Program-made: the position numbers and the translations under genes
Origin: an uncultured Clostridia bacterium
GTDB taxonomy: Bacteria; Bacillota; Clostridia; Oscillospirales; Ruminococcaceae
DNA length: 9,543 nucleotides
Direction: 5' to 3'
Assembly (NCBI GenBank): GCA_947630315.1
Contig: CANRHA010000055.1
Location: forward strand, 1 to 9,543
In this document: piece after piece, positions 1 through 6,908 of the stretch
How positions within the stretch are numbered: position 1 is the stretch's first letter
Layout: each line of letters opens with the position of its first letter
Notes under the pieces: generated by a model
What the model was told of the DNA's origin: nothing
The model's database searches: none
The model's input: the letters and a program-made list of their open reading frames with translations, nothing else

Positions 1-1665
1 GGCATAGGCGTGTCGATGGCAAGCGCGGTCTGCCCGTTTAATCTTAAAGAGCTCTGCGAGGCCACCGTCGCCCTTATGCGCGACCCGGAATACGACGTTA
101 TGCAGACGATGAAAGGCCCCGATTTTCCCGGCGGCGGGTATATGGTGTATGACGAGGAAAAGCTCAGGCAGATATTCGACACCGGCCGCGGCTCGGTAAA
201 GGTAAGGGCAAAGTACAGCTACGACAAATCCGCAAACTGCATAGAGATAACCGAGATACCCCCGACGACTACCGTTGAGGCAATTATCGAGAAGGTCATA
301 GAGCTTGCAAAGGGCGGAATGAAGGAAGTTGCGTATATCCGCGACGAGACCGACCTTTCGGGCCTTAAGATAGCTATCGATTTAAAGAGGGGAGTCGACC
401 CCGACGAGCTTATGCGCAAGCTTTATAAGCTGACCCCGCTTCAGGACAGCTTTTCCGCGAACTTCAACATACTTGTGAACGGCTACCCGAAGGTTTTGGG
501 CGTTACCGACATTATCCGCGAGTGGATAAAATTCCGCGTAGGCTGCGTAAAGCGCAGGGTCAGCTTCGACCTCGGCAAGAAAAAGGAGCGGCTGCACCTT
601 TTGGAGGGCCTTGAAAAGATCCTTCTTGATATCGATAAGGCAATAAAGATCGTCCGCGAGACCGAGGAGGAGGCCGACGTTGTTCCCAACCTGATGATAG
701 GCTTTTCGATCGACGAGACCCAGGCCGAGTACGTCGCCGAAATAAAGCTGAGGCATTTAAATCGCGAGTATATCTTAAACAGGTTAAAGGACGTCGCCGA
801 CCTTACCGAGGAGATAGCAAACCTCACCGACGTTTTGGGCAGCGAGAGAAAAATAAAGCTCATCATAATCGACGAGCTTAAAAAGGTCGCCGAAAAGTAC
901 GGCCAGCCCCGCCGCACCGAGATAATCTACATTGACGACGAGCCGGACGTAAGCGCCGAGCCGGAGATATCGGATTACGCCTGCCGTCTTATACTGACGA
1001 GGGAGGGATACTTTAAAAAGATAACCCCTCAGAGCCTGAGAATGTCGGGCGAACAGAAGGTAAAGGAAAACGACGTAGTTACGCAGGAGATCGATCTTTC
1101 AAACCGCGCCGATCTGCTGTTCTTCACCGACAACGCGAAGTGTTATAAGTCAAAGGCTTCGGCTTTTTCCGATTCAAAGGCAAGCGTTCTCGGAGACTAT
1201 ATCCCGGTCGCGCTTAAGTTCGACGAGGGCGAAAGCGTCAGGGCGATGGCCGCAACGCTCGATTATTCGGGCTGTCTGCTGTTCGTATATAAAAACGGCA
1301 AGGCCGCAAAGGTTCCCCTGAGTTCGTTTGAAACGAAGACCAACCGAAAGGTTCTTTTAAAGGCATACTGCGAAAAGCAGGAGCTTGCGGCGATACTTGA
1401 TATAGGCGAGGGCAGAGACGTAATGCTGCGCTCCACCAACGGCCGGGCTATAATCTTCAACACCGGCATGATACTGCCGAAGGCTTCAAGAGACACTCAG
1501 GGCGTTCAGGTGATGACCTTGAAGGCGGGGGCGCACGTTGAAAGCGCGCACATTTTAAGCGAGGAACAGGCCAAGGAGCTTTCAAAGTTCCGCACAAAGA
1601 CTCTTCCCGCCGCGGGACCGTTTGCAAAAGACGTTCCCGATCCCGAGCAGACAAGCCTCATATAA
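1..1665 (+). CDS. parC: DNA topoisomerase IV (or gyrase-like) subunit A, 5'-truncated by the window edge
   Basis: This is the breakage-reunion subunit of a type IIA topoisomerase, which with its ATPase partner (ParE/GyrB) decatenates or unwinds DNA. The reading frame is open from base 1, so the true start lies upstream. The first codons read GIGVSMASAV, matching the GIAVGMATNIPPHNL region of GyrA/ParC, so roughly 190 N-terminal residues, including the catalytic tyrosine, are outside the window. Visible family segments are IPPTTTVEAIIEKV (about bases 260-302), the LTPLQDSFSANFNILVNGYPK tower region (about 430-490) and the long coiled-coil arm around FDLGKKKERLHLLEGL (about 565-615). The C-terminal beta-pinwheel starts near base 960. 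No GyrA box (QRRGGKG type) is seen; its place seems to hold SLRMSGEQKVKEND. This favours a topoisomerase IV-type or diverged subunit over true gyrase A. The partner gene would be expected upstream. The family call is firm; ParC versus GyrA is less certain. Confidence 0.9.
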   Translation, partial: GIGVSMASAVCPFNLKELCEATVALMRDPEYDVMQTMKGPDFPGGGYMVYDEEKLRQIFDTGRGSVKVRAKYSYDKSANCIEITEIPPTTTVEAIIEKVIELAKGGMKEVAYIRDETDLSGLKIAIDLKRGVDPDELMRKLYKLTPLQDSFSANFNILVNGYPKVLGVTDIIREWIKFRVGCVKRRVSFDLGKKKERLHLLEGLEKILLDIDKAIKIVRETEEEADVVPNLMIGFSIDETQAEYVAEIKLRHLNREYILNRLKDVADLTEEIANLTDVLGSERKIKLIIIDELKKVAEKYGQPRRTEIIYIDDEPDVSAEPEISDYACRLILTREGYFKKITPQSLRMSGEQKVKENDVVTQEIDLSNRADLLFFTDNAKCYKSKASAFSDSKASVLGDYIPVALKFDEGESVRAMAATLDYSGCLLFVYKNGKAAKVPLSSFETKTNRKVLLKAYCEKQELAAILDIGEGRDVMLRSTNGRAIIFNTGMILPKASRDTQGVQVMTLKAGAHVESAHILSEEQAKELSKFRTKTLPAAGPFAKDVPDPEQTSLI

Positions 1666-1673
1666 ATGATCGC

Positions 1674-1719
1674 AAAAAAACGGCTCCGGAAGCTTTACCG
1701 GGGCCGGCTGTTTTATATT
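1674..1719. terminator. Bidirectional intrinsic terminator between convergent genes
   Basis: A 9-bp stem (1681-1689 CGGCTCCGG with 1698-1706 CCGGGGCCG, one G-T pair) encloses an 8-base loop. A run of seven A lies on the left and a T-rich stretch (GTTTTATATTTT) on the right, so the hairpin can stop transcription from both directions. It sits between the topoisomerase stop (1665) and the stop of the convergent anti-sigma gene (1720-1722). Confidence 0.8.
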
Positions 1720-3552
1720 TTACAGATGCGGATCTACGTTTGTGACCTTGCCGTCTATCACCGATACCTTGACGTACCAGCCCTCCTCCGACGTGAGGGT
1801 TATCGTGCATTTTTGCGCGGCGTTGCGGTCGGTAAGCCCGAATGCCGCAAGCGCGTCTTCAAGGCTGTCGCCGGGGCCTATACCGTTCACCTTGCCGTTC
1901 GAGTAGGTCAAAAGCCCGGGGCCGTAGGTCATTTTTATGTCCTTTTCCTCCTGATCTGCCGCGGGCGCGGGAGTATCGGCAGGGGAACCTTCGGGCGGAA
2001 GCGGCGCGGGTTCTTCCGGCTTGCCGAGGTTTTCAAGGTCGATAAGCTCGGGATCCATTCTCATTATGTTTCTGCGCAGATAGTAGGTAAGCTCGTTCAC
2101 GGCGGCTTTCTGGGTGTAAATTTCGGGGTTGTTAACCGTAGATGTTATAACCCCTATCTCTTCCGGCATCAGACCCATGTTGGTGTCTCCGGGGTTGACC
2201 ATAAAGCCGTCTTCCGAATATACATGGTAGGCGATATCAAGCCCGTTCACCCTGTGGACCGCGTATATGAGCTGCGATACCGGCTCTAGCACGCCGCTTG
2301 GATCTTTATATACTACCGCTATATATTCGCCCTCCATAAGCGGGCGGCCGTAAAGCTGACGGCTCTTGCTGCCGCTGTTTATAAGCTGAGCGGTCACGTC
2401 GGTCTCCTCGTTGTTGAAGTAGTCGTAGCTGATCTTTATGTCGTAAAGCGTCTGATGTTCAACGTCGATGTCGACGGGCGTCATCGAATTTGCCATCACG
2501 TCGGCAAATCCGCAGTAGGCGTTTTCTATCTCGAACCTGACAAGCGCGATTTCGTCAAGATCAGCTATAACGCCGTCTCTTATGTCGTAGTATTCGTAGC
2601 TGAACTCGCTTGAAAGGCTGTCTATAAGCGTATCCGGCGTGACTTCAAGGTATCCCGGGTCGGGTTCGTCTTCAACTGTGTCTTCGTCCGATTCGGGATA
2701 CTCTATCGGCGCGTCTTCAAATCCCATGTCAGGCATATCGCCCGGCGAGGGGAGATAACCGTCGAGGTTGCCGTTTGGATCGGGAGCGGCGCCCAAACCT
2801 GTGGCGAGCATTCCCGGGGGAACGTCTACTCTGTGCGGCGGGATTATCATCATTGTCGATATGTGCAAATCGTCGGCGCTTTCATAAATCGCGTCGGCCG
2901 ATATCGTCGCCGAGCCTATGTCCGAGTCAAGTATATACGCTCCGCCGTCGTAGTTGCCGTCATAATCCGGCGAGGCGGCTATTCTGAATCCGTTGCCGCT
3001 TGTGGGATTTACTGCCGTCGGCTCCTGATCGTATGCCTCGTCGGCGTCCTGCACTTTTTCGACCTCTTCCACATCTTCGACCTGATCGGGAACGATCGAT
3101 GCGGGCTCCTCCCCGTCTGTGGCAGGGAGCAGGTCCTCGTCCTCGACTGCGTTGTCGTCGCCTGCGGGAACGTCTTCATAGTCGTTTACTTCGTAGTCTT
3201 CAGCCGATTCCGGCATTATAAGCGCCTCGGGGTCTTCGATTTCCGCCGAGCGCATTTCTTCTGTGACTGCGTCGGCGGCGTTGTCCTGACCGGAGTTTTG
3301 TGCGGTATTGAACTTTGAGCGCAGCCCCGCTACCGAAACTATTCCCACCGTCGACACGACCAAAAGCAGGCAGGCCGCGAGGGCGATGTATTTGCGATAT
3401 CTGTTTAACCCTCCGGCTGATCTTTTTATATCGGGCTTAGATCCTCCGCTCTGCTTTTCATATTCTCCAAGCATCTGCTGTTTGAGCTTTTCTTTGAACT
3501 CCGCGCTGAGCGCAAGGGTCCTGACTTCGTCTTTATATTCATTTATTTTCAT
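1720..3552 (-). CDS. Membrane-anchored anti-sigma factor-like protein with large acidic ectodomain
   Basis: This is probably the regulator that holds the adjacent ECF sigma factor at the membrane. The ATG at 3552 is chosen because GGAGGA (3566-3561) lies 8 bases upstream; a TTG at 3558 in the same frame is only 2 bases from that site. The 610-residue protein has a charged cytoplasmic N-terminus (residues 1-54, with an EFKEKLKQQMLGEYEKQ helix) and one membrane segment (about 55-77, IALAACLLLVVSTVGIVSVA). A long Asp/Glu/Pro-rich linker follows (about 85-200 and again near 270-310). The rest is a folded-looking external part ending in a domain of about 70 residues (GIGPGDSLEDALAAFGL) that recalls small BamE/PepSY-like folds. 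No zinc-binding HxxxCxxC motif is present in the cytoplasmic part. The gene overlaps the sigma gene by 14 bases, so the two are translationally coupled. The role is inferred from position and topology; the ectodomain is not recognised. Confidence 0.75.
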   Translation of the reverse strand: MKINEYKDEVRTLALSAEFKEKLKQQMLGEYEKQSGGSKPDIKRSAGGLNRYRKYIALAACLLLVVSTVGIVSVAGLRSKFNTAQNSGQDNAADAVTEEMRSAEIEDPEALIMPESAEDYEVNDYEDVPAGDDNAVEDEDLLPATDGEEPASIVPDQVEDVEEVEKVQDADEAYDQEPTAVNPTSGNGFRIAASPDYDGNYDGGAYILDSDIGSATISADAIYESADDLHISTMMIIPPHRVDVPPGMLATGLGAAPDPNGNLDGYLPSPGDMPDMGFEDAPIEYPESDEDTVEDEPDPGYLEVTPDTLIDSLSSEFSYEYYDIRDGVIADLDEIALVRFEIENAYCGFADVMANSMTPVDIDVEHQTLYDIKISYDYFNNEETDVTAQLINSGSKSRQLYGRPLMEGEYIAVVYKDPSGVLEPVSQLIYAVHRVNGLDIAYHVYSEDGFMVNPGDTNMGLMPEEIGVITSTVNNPEIYTQKAAVNELTYYLRRNIMRMDPELIDLENLGKPEEPAPLPPEGSPADTPAPAADQEEKDIKMTYGPGLLTYSNGKVNGIGPGDSLEDALAAFGLTDRNAAQKCTITLTSEEGWYVKVSVIDGKVTNVDPHL

Positions 3553-4039
3553 CGTCAAAATCCTCCTCCAGCACAGATTTCAGCCGTTTTCTCGCCCTCA
3601 TTAAAAGCGACATAACGGTATTCTGATTTTTCCCGACCATCTCGCTTATCTCGGCGACCTTATAGCCCTCGAAGTAGTAGAGATAAACGACGGTCCTGAA
3701 TTTTTCGGGCAGCCCCATAACGGCGTCCAGAACCGGATTTTCGCCGATTTGCTTCTGCGGGGCGGCCAGATTTTCCGAAAGTTCCTCCGACGGGTGGGAG
3801 TAGATCTTTCGGTTATAGGTTTTGCACATGTTTAGTGTTACTCTTAAAAGCCATGCCTTTTCGTGCTCGTCCGATTCAAAGTCCGGAAGCGTCTGCATAA
3901 GCTTTAAAAAGACCTCCTGCGTGATGTCCTCCGCAGAGTCACGTTCGCAAAGCGCGTGGTACGCCGTGCGGTAGACCATATCGGAGTATTTTTCGACAAC
4001 AGAAGATATGTAAACACCGACGTCACTTGCTGTTTGCAT
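3539..4039 (-). CDS. ECF-type RNA polymerase sigma factor
   Basis: This is a 166-residue sigma-70 family protein with only regions 2 and 4, the extracytoplasmic-function (group 4) architecture. Region 2 covers about residues 14-80 (CERDSAEDITQEVFLKLMQ, then EKAWLLRVTLNMCKTYNRK). Region 4 covers about 104-156, with GLPEKFRTVVYLYYFEGY and the recognition helix NQNTVMSLLMRARKRLK. It directs RNA polymerase to a small regulon, usually controlled by a membrane-bound partner; that partner is the overlapping downstream gene. The start is the ATG at 4039-4037; AAGGAG at 4059-4054 is 14 bases away, rather far for a strong site. The C-terminus (EEDFDDENK) overlaps the start of the next gene. The stimulus and target promoters cannot be read from the sequence. 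Confidence 0.92.
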   Translation of the reverse strand: MQTASDVGVYISSVVEKYSDMVYRTAYHALCERDSAEDITQEVFLKLMQTLPDFESDEHEKAWLLRVTLNMCKTYNRKIYSHPSEELSENLAAPQKQIGENPVLDAVMGLPEKFRTVVYLYYFEGYKVAEISEMVGKNQNTVMSLLMRARKRLKSVLEEDFDDENK

Positions 4040-4123
4040 GATCTTCTCTGAAGCTCCTTTCCGCGTCCTCCGTTTTACGTTTCATATTCAATACGCATAA
4101 GAAGGGCAAAATATTGCATATCC

Positions 4124-4138
4124 CGAAAAAATTTTTCG
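4124..4138. repeat. A/T palindrome with CG ends in the leader of the sigma operon
   Basis: The 15 bases CGAAAAAATTTTTCG form an inverted repeat with 7-base arms around a central A. It lies between the candidate promoter and the sigma start, in an AT-rich stretch. It could be an operator or a weak RNA hairpin; nothing else supports a function. Confidence 0.3.
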
Positions 4139-4148
4139 TCCATGTTTT

Positions 4149-4176
4149 ATTTTAACAGATTTGCAAAAAAAGTAAA
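4149..4176 (-). promoter_or_regulatory. Candidate vegetative promoter of the sigma/anti-sigma operon
   Basis: Read on the minus strand, a -35 like TTTACT (4176-4171) is followed after 16 bases by TAAAAT (4154-4149), preceded by TG one base upstream (extended -10). It would give a 5' leader of about 100 bases that contains the A/T palindrome at 4124-4138. This resembles a housekeeping sigma-A promoter. I found no convincing ECF-type autoregulatory promoter here. Confidence 0.45.
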
Positions 4177-4247
4177 GCCCGAAAGCCTCAAAAATGCCGA
4201 AAATCATTAAAAAATGAAAACTTAATAAATATATTTCCCCATACCTA

Positions 4248-4276
4248 TTGACAAAAATGCGAAAATATGTGACAAT
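4248..4276 (+). promoter_or_regulatory. Sigma-A-type promoter for the ArgC-like gene
   Basis: A perfect -35 TTGACA (4248-4253) is separated by 17 bases from GACAAT (4271-4276), which is preceded by TGT so that it forms an extended -10. Transcription would start near 4283 and give a leader of about 65 bases. It lies divergent to the sigma operon promoter within a 308-bp gene-free region (4040-4347) that otherwise holds only AT-rich sequence. Confidence 0.65.
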
Positions 4277-4347
4277 TACTGTGTAACATTGTAATTATGA
4301 GGTATTATGCATTAAAGCGATTATAACCCTGAAACGGATGTGAGCCG

Positions 4348-5292
4348 ATGAAAAAAGTCCTTGTCGACGGCCATTACGGCACTGTCAACCTCAATCTTGG
4401 CAAGATGCTTGAAAACCGCCCCGACCTTGAAATTATATATCTTGAAAGCAGCAAAAAAGTATCTCACGAGCAGCGGGTAAACCTTCTGAACACCGCCGAT
4501 ATTGTAATTTTATGCCAATCCGCGCAGACGGTAGTCGAGACCATACCCCTTATAACCAACCGCGACGTAAAGGTTATCGACACCTCTAACGCCTACCGTC
4601 TTTCGCCGAGCTGGGTATACGGAATGCCCGAACTTTCGCAGGAACAGCGGGCAAAAATATGCGGCGCAAGGTTCGTATCCCTGCCGGCGCCGATGGCGGT
4701 AGGAACGATAACGCTTATAAATCCGCTTCTTAAGGGTAAGATAATGCCTCCCTACCTTCCGCTTTATGTAAACAGCGTAGTAGGGTATTCAAGCGGCGGC
4801 GCGAATATGATAACCATGTACGAGGACCCCAACCGTCCGCGCGCGTATTCATCTGCAAGGCAGTACGGACTCGACCAGAACATTTTGCAGCAAAAAGAGA
4901 TCATGCACGCCTGCGGTGTATCATACCGCCCGGCGCTCAACCCGATGATAGACGACTACCCGAACGGCATACTCGTCACCGTTCCGATTCAGCTGAGAAC
5001 GCTCTCCAAGAGGCTTCATTCCTCGCAGATATGGGAGGTAATGAAGAGATTCTACGAGCGTGAAAAGCTTATGGAGGTCGAACCCTACGAAGGCTCGATA
5101 GAAAACCTCGGAGGTTTTCTTGACGCCGGGGGAATGGCGGGCTCGAATAAAATGCAGATCTTTGTATTCGGCGACAACGACATCTGCCTTCTGGCCGTAA
5201 GGTTCGACAACTTAGGCAAGGGCGGAGCCGGAGCGGTTATCCAGAACATGAACCTGATGCTCGGCATCGACGAATACAGGGGAGTTATCTGA
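4348..5292 (+). CDS. ArgC-like protein (N-acetyl-gamma-glutamyl-phosphate reductase family, type 2) lacking catalytic residues
   Basis: The 314-residue protein matches the short (type 2) ArgC family along its length. Matching parts are an N-terminal nucleotide-binding start (VDGHYGTVN, residues 6-14), VIDTSNAYRLSPSWVYGMPEL (77-96), the GYSSGGANM segment (146-154) and a C-terminal FVFGDND...NLGKGGAGAVIQNMNLMLG block. A true ArgC reduces N-acetylglutamyl phosphate through a cysteine in a PGC(Y/H)A motif; here that site reads PAPMA (113-117), so the cysteine is Pro115. The usual KHxPE histidine site reads LQQKE (180-184), with Gln181. The dinucleotide motif GxxGTTG is also altered to GHYGTVN. 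No argJ, argB or argD gene is beside it and it has its own promoter. The ribosome site (GGATGTGAG) is weak. The fold is clear, but arginine synthesis is unlikely; a binding or regulatory role is inference. Confidence 0.85.
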   Translation: MKKVLVDGHYGTVNLNLGKMLENRPDLEIIYLESSKKVSHEQRVNLLNTADIVILCQSAQTVVETIPLITNRDVKVIDTSNAYRLSPSWVYGMPELSQEQRAKICGARFVSLPAPMAVGTITLINPLLKGKIMPPYLPLYVNSVVGYSSGGANMITMYEDPNRPRAYSSARQYGLDQNILQQKEIMHACGVSYRPALNPMIDDYPNGILVTVPIQLRTLSKRLHSSQIWEVMKRFYEREKLMEVEPYEGSIENLGGFLDAGGMAGSNKMQIFVFGDNDICLLAVRFDNLGKGGAGAVIQNMNLMLGIDEYRGVI

Positions 5293-5318
5293 TATCCCCG
5301 AAGACAATTTTTGACGGC

Positions 5319-5350
5319 AAAAGCGAAGCGGTGTGCGTCGCTTTTTGTTT
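5319..5350 (+). terminator. Probable intrinsic terminator after the ArgC-like gene
   Basis: AAAAGCGA (5319-5326) pairs perfectly with TCGCTTTT (5338-5345) around an 11-base loop and runs into TTTTTGTTT. It lies 27 bases after the stop at 5292 and before the hflX leader, which suggests hflX has its own promoter or is reached by read-through. Confidence 0.55.
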
Positions 5351-5380
5351 GACCCAATTTATTTAAGGAGGCTCGGTAAA

Positions 5381-5398
5381 ATGCGCATTCGCAGATAA
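5381..5398 (+). CDS. Five-codon leader peptide MRIRR upstream of hflX
   Basis: A consensus ribosome site AAGGAGG (5365-5371) is followed after 9 bases by ATG-CGC-ATT-CGC-AGA-TAA, encoding MRIRR. The site is better than those of most full genes in the window. The peptide contains the Arg-X-Arg pattern known to arrest macrolide-bound ribosomes in erm leaders such as MRLR of ErmD. Its stop codon overlaps the ATG of a second short frame (TAATG). A TAAAAT at 5377-5382 could instead be a -10 element, in which case this frame would not be transcribed. Confidence 0.5.
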   Translation: MRIRR

Positions 5399-5436
5399 TG
5401 GCGGACTTACCTGAGAACAGTCATGTAAGTCTGTAA
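5398..5436 (+). CDS. Second short leader frame (MADLPENSHVSL) coupled to the MRIRR leader
   Basis: The ATG at 5398-5400 shares a base with the stop of the five-codon leader (TAATG), a common arrangement for re-initiation. The 12-codon frame ends at TAA 5434-5436, just past the right arm of the hairpin at 5402-5433, so translating it would open that hairpin. It has no ribosome site of its own. It may be chance. Confidence 0.3.
   Translation: MADLPENSHVSL
5402..5433 (+). promoter_or_regulatory. Hairpin in the hflX leader
   Basis: CGGACTTAC (5402-5410) pairs with GTAAGTCTG (5425-5433), 9 bp with one G-T pair. A smaller CTG-AGAA-CAG hairpin (5411-5420) sits in the loop. A second GTAAG copy at 5433-5437 could pair alternatively with CTTAC (5406-5410). 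No T-run follows, so this is not a standard terminator. It lies between the MRIRR leader and the hflX ribosome site (GGAGG, 5459-5463). Confidence 0.45.
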
Positions 5437-5469
5437 GATCGGCTAAAAAATCAACTACGGAGGACAAAT

Positions 5470-6744
5470 ATGACTGAACAGAATTTTGAAAATGTATTTA
5501 ATTATAACCGCGAAGAAAAAACGCCGAAGATACTTATAGCCGCTCTCGACACCGGGGAATACGACGTTGAGAGATCGGTAGCGGAGCTTAAGGAGCTTAT
5601 AAAAACCGCCGGCGGCGAGACCGTAGCGGAGGTAGTTCAGAAGCGCCAGACCCCCGACAGCGCAACATGCATAGGCTCGGGCAGGTTAGAGGAGATAAAG
5701 CGGCTTGTTGAGGATTTCGAGGTCGACGCGATCGTTTTTGACCTTGAACTTACCGCCACCCAGATAAGAAACGTCGAGGACGCGACGGACGTTGAGGTAA
5801 TAGACCGAACCATGCTTATACTTGACATTTTCGCCCAGCGGGCGACCACCCACGAGGGGAGCATACAGGTCGAGATAGCGAGGTACAGGTATCTTTTGCC
5901 GAGGCTTGCCGGAATGAGAAAAAATCTCTCGCGCACCGGCGGCGCGGTGGGAATGAGGGGCGGCCCCGGCGAGACAAAGCTTGAGCTTGACCGCCGCTAT
6001 ATACGTTCGAGGATAGATTCTCTCTCGCGGGAGCTTAAGGACATAGCAGCGCGGCGCGATCTTATGAGAAAGCGGCGCAAGAAGGACGGAATACTCACGG
6101 CGGCGATAGTCGGGTACACCAACGTGGGGAAGTCTACGCTGATGAACGCGCTGACCGAGGCGGGCGTGCTTGTTGAAAACAAGCTCTTCGCTACCCTTGA
6201 AACGACCTCGCGCTCGATACTTCTGCCCGACGGCCGAAGCGTTATGCTCACCGACACCGTCGGCCTTATAAGCCGGCTGCCCCATCACCTTGTGGAGGCG
6301 TTCAAATCCACCCTTGAGGAGGCCGCGAGCGCAGACGTTATACTCCATGTCTGCGACAGTTCGAGCGACGACATAGCCGAGCAGACAAAAGTGACCGAGG
6401 AGCTTCTTTCGGAGCTTGGCTGCGACGGTATACCGGTTATAACAGTCTTGAACAAGTCGGATATATCGGAGTGGAGCGAGGGGCTTCTGCCCGAAAACGC
6501 GGTCCTGATATCGGCAAAGGAGGGCAGGGGGCTTGACGAACTTCTCAAAAAGCTCTCCGAGGCTTTGCCCGAAACGGCAAGGCGAATGAAGCTCAGGCTG
6601 CCTTTTTCCGAGGCGGGGCTTCTTGCAAAGATAAGGGCCGAGGGCGGGGTCTTCTCGGAGGAATATACCGCCGAAGGAATCGAGGTCGACGCGCTTGTCG
6701 ATATAAAGCTTATCCATTCGGCGGAAAAGTACGCTGTACAATAA
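5470..6744 (+). CDS. hflX: Ribosome-splitting GTPase HflX
   Basis: The 424-residue protein is a complete HflX of the TRAFAC GTPase class. HflX binds 50S and 70S ribosomes and splits stalled or drug-blocked ribosomes under stress. The N-terminal HflX domain spans about residues 20-185 and carries the signature GGAVGMRGGPGETKLELDRR (157-176), followed by a coiled linker. The GTPase domain has G1 GYTNVGKS (215-222), G3 DTVG (262-265), G4 NKSD (328-331) and G5 SAK (348-350), all intact. A short C-terminal domain follows from about 370. The ATG has GGAGG (5459-5463) 6 bases upstream. In Listeria and mycobacteria hflX is antibiotic-inducible; the leader here, with its tiny Arg-rich frame, may point the same way. 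A terminator at 6781-6812 ends the transcript. Confidence 0.96.
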   Translation: MTEQNFENVFNYNREEKTPKILIAALDTGEYDVERSVAELKELIKTAGGETVAEVVQKRQTPDSATCIGSGRLEEIKRLVEDFEVDAIVFDLELTATQIRNVEDATDVEVIDRTMLILDIFAQRATTHEGSIQVEIARYRYLLPRLAGMRKNLSRTGGAVGMRGGPGETKLELDRRYIRSRIDSLSRELKDIAARRDLMRKRRKKDGILTAAIVGYTNVGKSTLMNALTEAGVLVENKLFATLETTSRSILLPDGRSVMLTDTVGLISRLPHHLVEAFKSTLEEAASADVILHVCDSSSDDIAEQTKVTEELLSELGCDGIPVITVLNKSDISEWSEGLLPENAVLISAKEGRGLDELLKKLSEALPETARRMKLRLPFSEAGLLAKIRAEGGVFSEEYTAEGIEVDALVDIKLIHSAEKYAVQ

Positions 6745-6749
6745 AAATA

Positions 6750-6812
6750 GCGGGTGCATTCCGCCCGCATCAAAAAACTTCCCCGGCGGCGCTAAGGCTC
6801 TGCCGGGGTTTT
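6750..6812 (+). terminator. Tandem hairpins and intrinsic terminator after hflX
   Basis: Just after the hflX stop, GCGGG (6750-6754) pairs with CCCGC (6764-6768). A stronger hairpin follows, CCCCGGC (6781-6787) with GCCGGGG (6802-6808), running straight into TTTT and an A/T-rich tail. The second is a good rho-independent terminator. The first is flanked by A-runs and could work for the opposite strand, though no minus-strand gene ends here. Confidence 0.75.
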
Positions 6813-6863
6813 ATATTATTATTTTATTGATCCCGCGGGTATCTTCTTCGACATCTTATTCGG

Positions 6864-6880
6864 CAGACGTCTGGTATACT
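6864..6880 (+). promoter_or_regulatory. Extended -10 promoter with overlapping palindrome before the SpoIID-type gene
   Basis: TGGTATACT (6872-6880) is an extended -10 element; no good -35 lies 16-18 bases upstream. The perfect 10-base palindrome CAGACGTCTG (6864-6873) abuts and overlaps it and could be an operator. The start would fall near 6887, about 20 bases before the ATG. Confidence 0.4.
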
Positions 6881-6908
6881 TGTCCTGAAAAAATATCAGG
6901 AGGCGAGT

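Noticed and set aside
2833..3318. Plus-strand frames opposite the anti-sigma gene
   Set aside because: They mirror the acidic linker codons of the minus-strand gene, giving Arg/Val/Cys-rich sequence with no start signals.
4060..4085. ECF-type autoregulatory promoter (TGAAAC on the minus strand)
   Set aside because: The matching -10 would fall at or past the ribosome site of the sigma gene, leaving no leader.
5310..5377. Sigma-A promoter for hflX using TTGACG (5310) or TTGACC (5349)
   Set aside because: Neither has a reasonable -10 at 16-18 bases; TAAAAT at 5377-5382 is 22 bases from TTGACC.
5686..6759. Long minus-strand open frame opposite hflX (357 codons)
   Set aside because: It lies antisense to a gene with intact GTPase motifs, has low-complexity Arg/Leu/Tyr composition and no ribosome site. 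It is a shadow of the GC-rich codon use of hflX.
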